From contig NZ_AUDL01000011.1 in the NCBI RefSeq assembly GCF_000425445.1, forward strand, positions 186,001 to 250,000: a DNA stretch of 64,000 bases, read 5' to 3'. Made by a program: the position numbers and the translations under genes. This document shows positions 24,953-34,173 of the stretch, piece by piece. The notes beneath the pieces were generated by a model. The model ran no database searches and was not told the DNA's origin. It saw only the letters and a list, made by a program, of their open reading frames with translations. The stretch is from Flavobacterium denitrificans DSM 15936 (GTDB lineage Bacteria; Bacteroidota; Bacteroidia; Flavobacteriales; Flavobacteriaceae). Each line of letters begins with the position of its first letter. Within the stretch, counting starts at the first letter, position 1.

Positions 24953-25978
24953 TTATTTACTCAATCGATGCAAAGTATACGTCATCGCGCTCAAAAGGAA
25001 AAACGCCATAATTTGGTGAATTAATCCTAAAGCCAACGGCACGCTGTACAATAAAGTGAAAACGCCAAGCAAAAACTGAATGAAAACAAAAACTACAAGT
25101 GTTTTGATTCCATTTGATTGCGTATTTGTAAGCGTATATTTTTTACTTTTGAAGAAAAGAAAAAGAATAATAGCTACTACTACATAAGCGAAAGTTCTAT
25201 GTACAAACTGAACACCGCTTTTTCCTTCGATTAAATTTTTAATCAAAGAAGATTGCTCAATAAAAACCGATTCGTGAATAAATTCGCCATCGCTCATTAA
25301 AGGCCAGTGATTGTGAATTAATCCGGCATTTAGTCCAGCTACAAATCCGCCATAAATAATTTGAATTAATAGCGCAGCTAAAGCATAACGCGCAATATTT
25401 CGAAGTGGTAAAATCTTGTTGATATTTCTTTCAGGATAAATCAAATCAAGCGCCACCCAAAGCGTGTAGGCAAAAGTGATAAAGGCAAAAGTCAAGTGTA
25501 ATGAAAGGCGGAAGTGGCTAACATCTGGATTATCTATTAATCCACTACGAACCATGAACCATCCAAGGAAACCTTGAAAACCTCCCATTGCCAAAAGAAC
25601 AATGCATTTTTTGATAGTATCAGTATCTAATTTCTTTTTGAATAAAAAGTAAACAAAAGGCACAAAGAAAACCAAACCAATAATACGTCCGATAAAACGG
25701 TGAAACCATTCCCAGAAATAAATGAATTTATAATCAGCTAATTGAAAATCGTTGTGAATATTGATTTTTTGATACTCAGGAAATTTCTTGTATTCGTCAA
25801 AAGCCGCTTGCCATTTGGCTTCTGTTAAAGGCGGGAAAGTGTCGGTTACCAAATGCCAGTCGGTCATAGATAAACCTGAATTGGTCAAACGCGTGATACC
25901 GCCAACAACGACCATTAAAAATAATAAAACACAACCCGATAGTAACCAAATGATTACTGATTTATTCTCTTTTTTCAT
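24953..25978 (-). CDS. ctaA: Heme A synthase (COX15/CtaA family)
   Basis: 341 residues with about eight transmembrane helices. The paired heme-ligand histidines are seen in WEWFHRFIGRIIG, LSLHLTFAF, VQFVHRTFAY and LGLIHQIMAF, spread over the two halves as in the family; GGITRLTNSGLSMTDW near the N-terminus is the COX15 signature. It converts heme O to heme A for cytochrome c oxidase. Inner membrane. 12 bases separate its start from the end of the CCA-adding enzyme gene upstream, so the two may share a transcript. Confidence 0.92.
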   Translation of the reverse strand: MKKENKSVIIWLLSGCVLLFLMVVVGGITRLTNSGLSMTDWHLVTDTFPPLTEAKWQAAFDEYKKFPEYQKINIHNDFQLADYKFIYFWEWFHRFIGRIIGLVFFVPFVYFLFKKKLDTDTIKKCIVLLAMGGFQGFLGWFMVRSGLIDNPDVSHFRLSLHLTFAFITFAYTLWVALDLIYPERNINKILPLRNIARYALAALLIQIIYGGFVAGLNAGLIHNHWPLMSDGEFIHESVFIEQSSLIKNLIEGKSGVQFVHRTFAYVVVAIILFLFFKSKKYTLTNTQSNGIKTLVVFVFIQFLLGVFTLLYSVPLALGLIHQIMAFFLLSAMTYTLHRLSK

Positions 25979-25990
25979 TTTATTAAATAC

Positions 25991-27424
25991 TTATTTCTCT
26001 ATTTTTTTCAAGCCTAATTTTTCAGCTCTTTTAATCACAAAATCATAAGCGGCTTGATATTCATTTGGAATATCACCTTCCAAAATAGCTTCTTTTACTG
26101 CTTCTTTCAAAATACCAATTTCACGTGAGGGTTTCAAATCGAACATTTCCATAATTTCTTCACCGGAAATTGGCGGTTGGAAATTACGAACATGATCGCG
26201 TTCTTCAACTTCGACAATTTTCTTACGGACAAGCTCGAAGTTTTTATGGTATTTTTTAAATTTCGCAGGATTTTTGGTCGTGATGTCAGCTTCGCATAAA
26301 ATCATTAAATTTTCTACATCTTCACCAGCGTCAAAAACCAAACGGCGAACCGCACTGTCAGTCACAATATCTTGCGCCAAAACAATTGGGCGTGAACTCA
26401 TGATAACCATTTTCTGAACGAACTTCATTTTGTGGTTCAAAGGCATGTGTAAACGTTCGAAGATTTTCTTGGCCATTTTTCCACCAAGAAACTCATGTCC
26501 GTGAAAAGTCCAGCCTTGTTTTTTGTTGAAACGTTTTGTTGGTGCTTTCCCAATATCATGCAATAAAGCGGCCCAGCGCAACCAAACATCATCTGTATTT
26601 GGGCAAATGTTATCTACAACTTCAAGCGTGTGATAGAAATTGTTTTTATGCGTATGTCCTTCAATTTCTTCCACCTGATTTAAAGCTGTCAATTCAGGTA
26701 AAATAATATCTAAAAGTCCGGTTTTGTACAAAAGTAAAAATCCAGTTGAAGGTTGAGGTGTCGAAAGAATTTTATTCAACTCGTCAACTATTCTTTCGCC
26801 AGAAATGATTTTGATGCGATCTGCATTTTTTGTGATGGCATTCAGTGAATTTTCTTCGATTTCAAAATTCAATTGCGTTGCAAAACGAATTGCGCGAAGC
26901 ATTCGCAAAGGATCATCAGAGTACGTAATGTCTGGATCCAAAGGCGTTTTGATCGTTTTGCTTTCTAAATGTGCCAAACCATTAAAAGGATCAAGAAGAT
27001 CTCCGAAGTTTTTTTCATTTAAAGATAAAGCCAAAGCATTGATCGTAAAATCACGACGATTTTGGTCATCTTGTAAAGTTCCGTTTTCTACAATTGGGTT
27101 TCGGCTGTCACGGTTATACGATTCTTTTCGGGCACCCACAAATTCTATATCAGTATCTTCAAAACGAAGCATGGCTGTTCCGTAAGTTTTAAAAACTTGA
27201 ACTTTTGGCTTGTTTGGAAGCAAATCAGAAACCTTTAAAGCTAATTCGATGCCACTTCCAACAGCCACAACGTCAATGTCTTTTTTAGAACCTCGGTTTA
27301 AAAGCAAATCACGAACAAATCCGCCGATCACGTAAGAGTCAACATTTAATTCCTGAGAAGCTTTCGAAATAATATCGAAGATTTTGTTTTGTAAAGCAGT
27401 TTTATAATTTGTTTGTATAGCCAC
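25991..27424 (-). CDS. cca: CCA tRNA nucleotidyltransferase with HD domain
   Basis: 477 residues. N-terminal polymerase-beta-type nucleotidyltransferase: GGFVRDLLL (34-42) and DIDVV (49-53), then RRDFTINALAL and DPLRMLRAIRFATQL, the template-like motifs of the CCA-adding enzymes. A C-terminal HD domain with LLHDIGKAPT and FHGHEFLGGK follows. It adds or repairs the 3' CCA of tRNA. The only in-frame initiation codon at the expected position is GTG at 27424; no ATG lies nearby. Confidence 0.9.
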   Translation of the reverse strand: MAIQTNYKTALQNKIFDIISKASQELNVDSYVIGGFVRDLLLNRGSKKDIDVVAVGSGIELALKVSDLLPNKPKVQVFKTYGTAMLRFEDTDIEFVGARKESYNRDSRNPIVENGTLQDDQNRRDFTINALALSLNEKNFGDLLDPFNGLAHLESKTIKTPLDPDITYSDDPLRMLRAIRFATQLNFEIEENSLNAITKNADRIKIISGERIVDELNKILSTPQPSTGFLLLYKTGLLDIILPELTALNQVEEIEGHTHKNNFYHTLEVVDNICPNTDDVWLRWAALLHDIGKAPTKRFNKKQGWTFHGHEFLGGKMAKKIFERLHMPLNHKMKFVQKMVIMSSRPIVLAQDIVTDSAVRRLVFDAGEDVENLMILCEADITTKNPAKFKKYHKNFELVRKKIVEVEERDHVRNFQPPISGEEIMEMFDLKPSREIGILKEAVKEAILEGDIPNEYQAAYDFVIKRAEKLGLKKIEK

Positions 27425-27579
27425 GAATTCACTAATTTTTGAATAAAAGTCAATTTCAAATTTCTAAGAAATGAAATGCATGCAAATTTACAACATAGAA
27501 AATGCCTATTATAATCTAGAGCCCACTTTTTTGAACTATTTCACATTTTGAAGCATCAATTTTTATGAATCGAGAAAGG

Positions 27580-27846
27580 TTTGCCACAAATTGCACGAAT
27601 TTCCACGAATTTATTTTTTTTGGCAACAGATTAATAAGGATTAAATAGATTTAAAAAATCTGTGTTAATTTTATTCTATGGTAGATAAATATGATTTACC
27701 ACAAATTACACAAATTTTCACAAATTGATTTTCAATTCTGCTGTAGATTACATAATTAAATTGGTTGAAAAATCTATGTAGATCTTTTAATTTGTGGCAA
27801 AGAACCTCAAAGAATAATTTGTGGAAATTTGTGTAATTTGTGGTTA
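27580..27846. repeat. CCACAAATTACACAAATT-type repeats in 514-base gene-free spacer
   Basis: Between the CCA enzyme gene and yaaA there is no convincing gene. Direct units GCCACAAATTGCACGAATTT start at 27582. ACCACAAATTACACAAATT near 27699-27717 faces AATTTGTGTAATTTGTGGT near 27825-27843 as an inverted pair. The same family is compactly present at 38178-38240. Confidence 0.65.
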
Positions 27847-27910
27847 AAAAACATTTATGCAACAATAAAACAAATCAATTAAGATAATCAATTTTTAAAA
27901 TTTCAATTTG

Positions 27911-27918
27911 TATTTTTG
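27911..27918 (+). promoter_or_regulatory. -7 promoter element before yaaA
   Basis: TATTTTTG fits TAnnTTTG and lies 20 bases before the yaaA start codon; no clear -33 element. Confidence 0.45.
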
Positions 27919-27938
27919 AATCATACAAAAAAACACAA

Positions 27939-28697
27939 ATGAAAATTGTTATATCTCCGGCGAAATCATTGAATTTCGAAAAAGAATTACCAACATCTCA
28001 ATATACTGAACCTTCATTTTTGAAAGAAGCACGTTTGGTTCACAAAGTAGTAAAAACAAAAAAGCCAGCTGAATTATCAGAATTAATGTCAATTTCAGAC
28101 AAACTTGCCGATTTAAACTGGAAAAGAAATCAGGATTGGAAAACGCCTTTTTCTCCAGAAAATGCACGTCCAGCAGTTTACACTTTTGATGGTGACGTGT
28201 ATACAGGTTTAGATGCCTATACGATTCCGCTAGAGAAATTAGAGGTTCTTCAAGATAAATTAAGAATTTTATCTGGACTTTACGGACTTTTAAAACCATT
28301 AGATTTAATGCAGGCTTATCGTCTGGAAATGGGAACAAAAATGCCAGTGGGAGAATCTAAAAATCTGCACGAATTTTGGAAACCGGTTGTTACAAAAGCT
28401 TTAAACAAAGAATTGAAAAAAGGTGAATTGTTTGTGAACTTAGCTAGTAACGAATATTTTTCTGCTGTTGATGTAAAAGCTTTAAAAGTGCCTGTAATTT
28501 CACCAGATTTTAAAGATTACAAAGACGGAAAACTTAAAATGATCAGTTTCTTTGCGAAAAAGGCGAGAGGGATGATGGTTCGTTATATTATCGATACAAA
28601 TGCTGAAACAATTGATGACTTAAAAGGTTTCAATTACGAAGGATATCAGTTTGATGCAAATCTTTCAAAAGGAAATCATTTGGTTTTTACAAGATAG
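27939..28697 (+). CDS. yaaA: Peroxide stress protein YaaA (DUF328/UPF0246)
   Basis: 252 residues, the usual length. MKIVISPAKSLNFE at the N-terminus, SDKLADLNWKRNQ, PAVYTFDGDVYTGLDA, LRILSGLYGLLKPLD and the C-terminal FNYEGYQFD are the family landmarks. In E. coli YaaA limits free iron and DNA damage under peroxide stress and binds DNA. Cytoplasmic. It stands alone, convergent with the efflux operon across a terminator. Confidence 0.93.
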   Translation: MKIVISPAKSLNFEKELPTSQYTEPSFLKEARLVHKVVKTKKPAELSELMSISDKLADLNWKRNQDWKTPFSPENARPAVYTFDGDVYTGLDAYTIPLEKLEVLQDKLRILSGLYGLLKPLDLMQAYRLEMGTKMPVGESKNLHEFWKPVVTKALNKELKKGELFVNLASNEYFSAVDVKALKVPVISPDFKDYKDGKLKMISFFAKKARGMMVRYIIDTNAETIDDLKGFNYEGYQFDANLSKGNHLVFTR

Positions 28698-28705
28698 ATT
28701 TTTTT

Positions 28706-28746
28706 AAAGATACTAAGGTTCTAAGTTGCTAGGATTCTAAGTTTTA
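28706..28746. repeat. CTTAG-type repeat unit
   Basis: ATACTAAGGTTCTAAGTTGC followed by TAGGATTCTAAG; one arm of the family seen at 1523-1630. Confidence 0.5.
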
Positions 28747-28797
28747 GAACGTAGCTTATAAACTGAAAACTGCCACAGAAAACTGTGACTAAAAAAT

Positions 28798-28831
28798 AAA
28801 CGCCGAATTCTAAATGTTGAATTCGGCGTTT
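28798..28831. terminator. Bidirectional terminator between yaaA and the efflux operon
   Basis: AAACGCCGAATTC (28798-28810) pairs perfectly with GAATTCGGCGTTT (28819-28831) around an 8-base loop. Confidence 0.85.
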
Positions 28832-28855
28832 CTGCGTATTATAAAATTATTATTA

Positions 28856-30445
28856 TTAATGCATTGCGTCGGCTGCACTAATCTTGTTCTTCCCTTTCTT
28901 GATGAAAAGGATAATCGGTATGCAACATAAAAACATTATTCCTAAATACATGAAGATGTCCATATACGACATTACAGTACTTTGTTTTAAAATTGAATAT
29001 TCTAAAGCTTGATAAGCCTTTTTTAAAGCAACATCTGCACTGTAGCCTTTCGCCATAAATGCATGCTGCATTCCTGTAATTCGTTGCTGCACTTCAAATT
29101 TTGCAGGATCTAGATTGTTTATTAAATCTACTCTGTGTGACTGCGTGAAACGAGTAATAAAAGTGGTGATAATGGCAATACCAAATGAACCACCTAATTG
29201 CCTCATCATTCCGGTAAAAGCGGCGCCTTCACCAATTTGTTTTCCTTTTAACGTTGAAAGCGAAAGTGTTGTAATAGGCACAAAAAGTAATCCTAACCCA
29301 ATTCCTCTTAAAATTAAAGGCCAATACATATGTTCTACACCAGTATCAGGAGTCATTCGCGTATACATCATAAAAGTGAAGAGGAAGAAAATTAAAAATC
29401 CAACTCCCACCATATATGCCTGTGGAACTCCTTTTTGAATCATATTACCCACAAAAGGCATCATTATTGCCGTTGTGATCGATCCCGGAATCAATAATAA
29501 ACCTGCGTCAGTTGCTGTCCATCCTAAAATGGATTGCGTGTAAATTGGGATAATCAATGTTGATCCGTACAAACCAAAACCAAGAATGAAACATAAAATC
29601 GTTCCGATTCTTAAATTTCCATCTTTTAAAACACTTAAATTTACAATTGGATGTTTATAAGTTAGCTCTCTCCAAATAAACAATACCAATCCAAGAACGG
29701 TTACAACACTTAATGTCACAATCAGTCCATCGTTAAACCAATCGTCTTGCTGGCCGTGTTCTAATACGAATTGCAATGAACCAATAAAGGCACTCAATAA
29801 TATGATTCCCCACCAGTCAACCTGATTTGCTTTTAGTTTTTCACCATATTTTGGGCTTCTTACAAAAGTAAGTGCTAAAATTGTAGCAATAATTCCCAAT
29901 GGAATATTGATGTAAAATATATAAGGCCAAGAGTAATTATCTACCAAATATCCTCCTAACGGCGGACCAAGAGTCGGACCAACAATTACACCCATTCCGT
30001 AGATAGCTTGTGCCATTCCACGTTTTGCAACTGGGTAACTTTCAGTAATAATGGTTTGTGCAGTTACAAGTAATGCACCTCCACCCATTCCTTGGAAAAA
30101 CCTAAAAGCTACAAGTTCCCATATATTGCTGGCGTTTCCACATAAAAAGGAACAGACTGTAAATAATATGATCGATGCCACAAAATAATTACGTCTTCCA
30201 AATTGCTGTGACAGCCAGCTCGTCATCGGAATTACAATTACATTCGCAATTGCGTATGCTGTAATAACCCATGCCACATCAGTCAAGGTAGCACCAAGAC
30301 TTCCGCGCATGTCTGTAAGCGCTACGTTTACAATCGTTGTATCTACAATTTCCAGCAGTGCACAAAGTACCGCTGTTATCGTAATGATAACACGTCTGAA
30401 GCCGTATTCTACTAAATCGTCATCTGCTTGTACTGCTGTTGCCAT
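28856..30445 (-). CDS. DHA2-family MFS multidrug exporter (EmrB-like)
   Basis: 529 residues with about 14 transmembrane helices. LEIVDTTIVNVAL (31-43) is the DHA2 motif D1; GMGVIVGPTLGPPLGG (150-165) is antiporter motif C; QFGRRN is motif A. It should export drugs or other hydrophobic compounds by proton antiport and, with the adjacent HlyD-like and TolC-like proteins, across both membranes. Its start follows the HlyD stop by five bases. Substrate unknown. Last gene of the tetR-tolC-hlyD-mfs operon. Confidence 0.93.
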   Translation of the reverse strand: MATAVQADDDLVEYGFRRVIITITAVLCALLEIVDTTIVNVALTDMRGSLGATLTDVAWVITAYAIANVIVIPMTSWLSQQFGRRNYFVASIILFTVCSFLCGNASNIWELVAFRFFQGMGGGALLVTAQTIITESYPVAKRGMAQAIYGMGVIVGPTLGPPLGGYLVDNYSWPYIFYINIPLGIIATILALTFVRSPKYGEKLKANQVDWWGIILLSAFIGSLQFVLEHGQQDDWFNDGLIVTLSVVTVLGLVLFIWRELTYKHPIVNLSVLKDGNLRIGTILCFILGFGLYGSTLIIPIYTQSILGWTATDAGLLLIPGSITTAIMMPFVGNMIQKGVPQAYMVGVGFLIFFLFTFMMYTRMTPDTGVEHMYWPLILRGIGLGLLFVPITTLSLSTLKGKQIGEGAAFTGMMRQLGGSFGIAIITTFITRFTQSHRVDLINNLDPAKFEVQQRITGMQHAFMAKGYSADVALKKAYQALEYSILKQSTVMSYMDIFMYLGIMFLCCIPIILFIKKGKNKISAADAMH

Positions 30446-30450
30446 TTATC

Positions 30451-31530
30451 TTATTTCAAATGTACGTCTACGTCAACATTCATTCCTGGACGTAATAATT
30501 TTACTTTTTCTGGATCGTTTGAAGGATCTAAACTAATTTTTACTGGTAATCTTTGAATTGTTTTTACAAAATTTCCTGTTGCATTGTCAGGAGGAAGTAA
30601 AGAAAAACGAGATCCCGTTGCAGGAGAAAACGAAGTTACAATTCCTTTGAATTCATAGTTTGGATATGCATCTACTTTTAAGCTTACTTTTTGTCCCACA
30701 ACCATTTTGTTTAATTGTGTTTCTTTAAAGTTTGCTACAACCCAAGCTTCATTGTTGTTGATGATATAAAACAAAGATTGTCCTGGTTGCACTAATTGTC
30801 CTGGCTGAATATCAACTTTAGAAACTTGTCCGTCAATAGCTGCTGTTACTACAGTATAAGTAAGATTCAATTTTGCAACATCAAGCATTGTTTGTGCTTT
30901 TTTGATGTTAGCCGCCGCAACCTCAGTTTGTTTGTCTGAAACTTTAGATTTAGATTGAATTACTGATTTTTGGTATGACGTTGCTTTTTGTTGTTGTTCT
31001 AAAACACGTACTTGATTTTCAGCCTCTTCTTTAGCAGTCAAAGCTTGTTCATATTGTTGTTTTGTAATTGTATGTGTTTTGTACAAATTATTGTAACGGT
31101 TGTAATCGTTTGTAAGCTGTCTTAATCTAATTTTAGCACTTTCAATAGAACCGCTTGCAGATCTCATTTGAGCATCAGAAACATTAATGCTTGCGTACGC
31201 ACTTCCAATATCAGCTTTTGCAGCTTCATATTGACTTTCAGCTCCTAATAATGCAGCGTTTGCTTCATCAATTTTTAATTGATAATCTCTTTTGTCGATT
31301 GTAAATAAAGTATCTCCTTTTTTTACAAAATCATTATCTTTCACATAAACTTTGCTGATATATCCTGATACTCTAGGAATAATCGGATTCATTTTTTTCT
31401 CGATTTGAGCATCATCCGTTTCTTCGTGAGCTTGAGAGTGCAAGTATTTAGATATCCCGTAAGTTCCGCCTCCTAAAATAAGAACTGCAAGTATGATGAT
31501 GAATTTTTTATTTGTTTTTTTCTTTTCCAT
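30451..31530 (-). CDS. HlyD-family periplasmic adaptor (EmrA-like)
   Basis: 359 residues. One N-terminal membrane anchor (about 7-25), a biotinyl-lipoyl-like segment split around a long coiled coil (about 100-205, rich in Ala/Gln/Glu), then AAIDGQVSKVDIQPGQLVQPGQ and a beta-barrel region (WVVANFKETQLNKMVVGQKV). It bridges the inner-membrane MFS pump and the outer-membrane channel. Lies between both partner genes with 5- and 12-base spacers. Confidence 0.93.
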   Translation of the reverse strand: MEKKKTNKKFIIILAVLILGGGTYGISKYLHSQAHEETDDAQIEKKMNPIIPRVSGYISKVYVKDNDFVKKGDTLFTIDKRDYQLKIDEANAALLGAESQYEAAKADIGSAYASINVSDAQMRSASGSIESAKIRLRQLTNDYNRYNNLYKTHTITKQQYEQALTAKEEAENQVRVLEQQQKATSYQKSVIQSKSKVSDKQTEVAAANIKKAQTMLDVAKLNLTYTVVTAAIDGQVSKVDIQPGQLVQPGQSLFYIINNNEAWVVANFKETQLNKMVVGQKVSLKVDAYPNYEFKGIVTSFSPATGSRFSLLPPDNATGNFVKTIQRLPVKISLDPSNDPEKVKLLRPGMNVDVDVHLK

Positions 31531-31542
31531 GAGAGCTATCGA

Positions 31543-32883
31543 TTATATTTTAGAAAGATTGAATGATTGAGAAATTTGTCCTGTTGCCGTAAGCAATTCA
31601 TAATATTTCTGAATGATATTGGCTTTTGATAATGCTTTGTTAATTTGAGTGCTTAATTGATCTACATCTGCTTCAAGTAAGTCATTTGTGTCTGATAAAC
31701 CGTTATCGTATTTGTCTTTTACAATACGGTAATTTTCAGATGCTTGCGCTACAGCTTGTTCAAAAACTGCATCTTGGCTAATTGCCAAATCATAATCTTC
31801 AGCCGCTTTTTGTACTTGTACTTTAATATGATCAGTCAAGATTTCCTCAGAATGTTTTACTTCTTCAGATTTGCTTTGTGCTGCTTTAACATTATTGCCG
31901 TTTTTTATCAAACCAGACAAATCATAAGAAAGTCCAACTCCCACATTAGTTAAGTTGGTAGCATTTACAAAGTTTTTAACATCTAATAAAGCATAACCGC
32001 CTAAGACAACAATTGAAGGATAGTAGCTGCTTTTAGCAATCTTTACATTGTTTTCGCTAGCTTTACTTTGTAAGCGAACAGACTCCAAATCTTTTCTGTT
32101 TTCTAATGCAATTTGTGTATCAGATTCTAGAACACGAGGTTCAAACTTAACTAAATCTGCTTCATTAACAGCAATTTTAGTATTTGGATCCATTTTAAGA
32201 AGGGTAACCAAATAGTAATTGGTAATACTCACATTGTTTTTCGCTTCATCAACCAATAATTGAACTCTAGAAAGATTCAATTGTGCTTTTAAAAGATCAT
32301 TTTTAGGGATGATTCCATTTTTCTCCAATTGAGTAAAATCAGTTACACGTTGTTCTGAACTTTTTTTGTTTTCTTCTAATAATTCAAGACTTTTTTGTGC
32401 TTTGTATAAGTTGGTATAATACTGTACGGTACGTAAAGCAACATCTTCTTTAGTTTTTACTGCATTAGCACTTTCGGCTAAGTACATGTTATTACGGAGG
32501 TCAACATTATTCTGGATTTTAAATCCAGAAAAAAGTGGCATTGTAACTCCCGCTTGCGCAAAAACAACTTGATTCATTTTTGGAGCAGGTCCCGCAGCAG
32601 GATCAGAAGAATTATCACTAGATTGTGATTCCATATGAATGTTTGCTGTTGGAAAGTATTGATATTGTGACGACAATTTAAGATCAGGATACTGACTGTC
32701 TTTTGCCGTTTGCAATTCATATTTTTTTGAGTTTACCTTAGAATTGGCAAGTGACGATTCACTACTTTTTTCCCAAGCCAGTTTTACGGCTTCGTCCAAG
32801 GTTAAACTTGTTTTTTCTTGTGCTTCTATTGAAGATATTCCGATAAAGAAAACTCCAAAGAGCATTAATTGACTAATTTTCAT
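31543..32883 (-). CDS. TolC-family outer-membrane efflux protein
   Basis: 446 residues from the ATG at 32883 (MKISQLMLFGVFFIG); a TTG six bases upstream also keeps the frame open. Signal peptide to about residue 22, then two repeats of long alpha-helical hairpins with small beta-barrel strands (for example ALENRKDLESVRLQSKASEN and GVGLSYDLSGL), the TolC plan. It should form the outer-membrane exit duct of this tripartite pump. Its start overlaps the end of the TetR gene by 11 bases, so translation is probably coupled. Confidence 0.9.
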   Translation of the reverse strand: MKISQLMLFGVFFIGISSIEAQEKTSLTLDEAVKLAWEKSSESSLANSKVNSKKYELQTAKDSQYPDLKLSSQYQYFPTANIHMESQSSDNSSDPAAGPAPKMNQVVFAQAGVTMPLFSGFKIQNNVDLRNNMYLAESANAVKTKEDVALRTVQYYTNLYKAQKSLELLEENKKSSEQRVTDFTQLEKNGIIPKNDLLKAQLNLSRVQLLVDEAKNNVSITNYYLVTLLKMDPNTKIAVNEADLVKFEPRVLESDTQIALENRKDLESVRLQSKASENNVKIAKSSYYPSIVVLGGYALLDVKNFVNATNLTNVGVGLSYDLSGLIKNGNNVKAAQSKSEEVKHSEEILTDHIKVQVQKAAEDYDLAISQDAVFEQAVAQASENYRIVKDKYDNGLSDTNDLLEADVDQLSTQINKALSKANIIQKYYELLTATGQISQSFNLSKI

Positions 32884-33502
32884 AAACAAGTAGCGCTTTT
32901 ATAGTTTGTTGAATGTGCTTTGTAAGATTGTTTTTAATGTAATTGTTAAACATTTCTTCCGTTTTTAAATCCAGTAATTCTTCGAAGAAAGAGCGATTCA
33001 TATGAAAGTGAAAAAAGGTTCCAATAATTGTTGGCGTAATCAATGGGATGTTTAGGTCTTTTCTAAAAACGCCTTGATCTTGTCCTTGTTTGATAATGCT
33101 TTCTACAGATTTTAAATTTCCTTTTTTAAGTTCGGTAAATGCGTTTAGGCTTTTTTCTCTTTTTTTATTGTTTAATTCAAAATGTAAAACCCTGTAAATG
33201 CCTTTGTTAAGACAGATTCTGTTAATGTAAATTTCGATTAATTTATTGACTTTTTCAAGTGGCTCAATATTTTCCTGCAGTAAATTTTCGAGTTGTAATT
33301 TTAAATCAGTGGTTTTATGGAGAATCAAAGCTTCAAGAAGCCGCTCTTTTGATCCAAAATAATAAGACACCATAGCAATATTGATTTTTGCCTCTTTTGA
33401 GATGTCCCGAATGGATGTCCCCTCAAATCCTTTCTCGGAAAATAACCTTTCCGCAACTTCCAGAATCTGAATTTTTTTATCGTTTAATTCGATGTTTGAC
33501 AT
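32873..33502 (-). CDS. TetR-family regulator of the efflux operon
   Basis: 209 residues from MSNIELNDKK at 33502. The frame is open further to 33553, but a -7 element and two operators occupy that stretch. Helix-turn-helix SIRDISKEAKINIAMVSYYF at about 34-53. The C-terminal domain is a divergent ligand-binding region. First gene of the tetR-tolC-hlyD-mfs operon, so it would control its own transcript and the pump, released by a pumped compound; the inducer is unknown. Confidence 0.9.
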   Translation of the reverse strand: MSNIELNDKKIQILEVAERLFSEKGFEGTSIRDISKEAKINIAMVSYYFGSKERLLEALILHKTTDLKLQLENLLQENIEPLEKVNKLIEIYINRICLNKGIYRVLHFELNNKKREKSLNAFTELKKGNLKSVESIIKQGQDQGVFRKDLNIPLITPTIIGTFFHFHMNRSFFEELLDLKTEEMFNNYIKNNLTKHIQQTIKALLVYEN

Positions 33503-33523
33503 AATAGTATTTGTAATCGAGTA

Positions 33524-33531
33524 CAAAATTA
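33524..33531 (-). promoter_or_regulatory. -7 promoter element of the efflux operon
   Basis: TAATTTTG read on the minus strand fits TAnnTTTG, 21 bases upstream of the TetR ATG; its upstream end overlaps operator 1. Confidence 0.6.
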
Positions 33532-33561
33532 AACAGTTGTTTAATTTAAACACTTGTTTAA
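33529..33561. promoter_or_regulatory. Tandem TetR operators of the efflux operon
   Basis: Two dyads with identical perfect 7-base arms: TTAAACA-GT-TGTTTAA (33529-33544) and TTAAACA-CT-TGTTTAA (33546-33561), with centres 17 bases apart. They cover the upstream edge of the -7 element and the expected -33 region. Confidence 0.75.
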
Positions 33562-33640
33562 TTTTGTTTTAACATAATATTAACATAAAACGGTGTAGTG
33601 ATTTTATGTTAATTTATGCTTATGAAAGTTTTTTTAAGAA

Positions 33641-33678
33641 TAAAAAAAGCTTAAAAACTGAATGTTTTTAGGCTTTTT
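33641..33678 (-). terminator. Hairpin terminator at the end of the trp operon
   Basis: AAAAAGCTTAAAAAC and GTTTTTAGGCTTTTT form a long stem with a 5-base loop, downstream (minus strand) of the last lipoprotein gene of the trp operon. Confidence 0.7.
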
Positions 33679-33686
33679 CGCAATCT

Positions 33687-33788
33687 TGTCATTTCGACGA
33701 AAGAGAAATCCTCGCTAGTAACTCCGCAATCTAAAGTTTCAAACTTTGTCGAGCTACTTGCGAGGATTTCTCCTGCGTCGAAATGACA
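33687..33788. repeat. Large inverted repeat, AGTAACTCCGCAA family, copy 1
   Basis: TGTCATTTCGAC (33687-33698) and GTCGAAATGACA (33777-33788) are the outer arms, with GAGAAATCCTCGC facing GCGAGGATTTCTC inside. The centre contains AGTAACTCCGCAA and TTTGTCGA. The same centre with different inner arms occurs at 55321-55420. Confidence 0.75.
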
Positions 33789-33805
33789 AACTAGACTTTT
33801 AATAT

Positions 33806-34156
33806 CTATTTTATGTACCTGTAGGCTTTTTTATCTTTGCTATTTAATAATTCCATTTCTGAATTATTAAGTCTTAAAATTTTAAGATTGTATAGAATTT
33901 GATTTTTAAAAATTACGGTAATAACGTTGTTTTTTAAAGTATAATTGGCAACTTCTTTTTCAATTGTTTTTCCATTCGATAATAATTCAAAAATCAATAA
34001 ATTATCTTTTGTAAAAGTCGTTCGATCTTCAATATTTTTACCAGTTGTATCTACTAGATCCTTCATTTTCCAACTTCCAATTAGTTTGTCTGTTTGAATT
34101 TCTTGACATGAACTTATTGAGATAAGTAAAATAATGATAGTTAAATATTTTACCAT
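33806..34156 (-). CDS. Small lipocalin-like lipoprotein (trp operon, distal)
   Basis: 116 residues from the ATG at 34156; a GTG two codons upstream is possible. Lipoprotein signal with SISSC (Cys17). The mature part opens with LIGSWKMKDLVD and alternates beta-strands (VANYTLKNNVITVIFKNQ), as in lipocalin-like domains of Bacteroidota. Function unknown. It begins 17 bases after trpA, so it is probably the last gene of the trp transcript. It has the same plan as the lipoprotein at 41447-41890, which may be a distant paralogue. Confidence 0.65.
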   Translation of the reverse strand: MVKYLTIIILLISISSCQEIQTDKLIGSWKMKDLVDTTGKNIEDRTTFTKDNLLIFELLSNGKTIEKEVANYTLKNNVITVIFKNQILYNLKILRLNNSEMELLNSKDKKAYRYIK

Positions 34157-34173
34157 TTTCACCTTGATTTAAA

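Noticed and set aside
27425..27938. Possible small gene in the spacer before yaaA
   Set aside because: Open frames there are short and built of CCACAAATT-type repeats.
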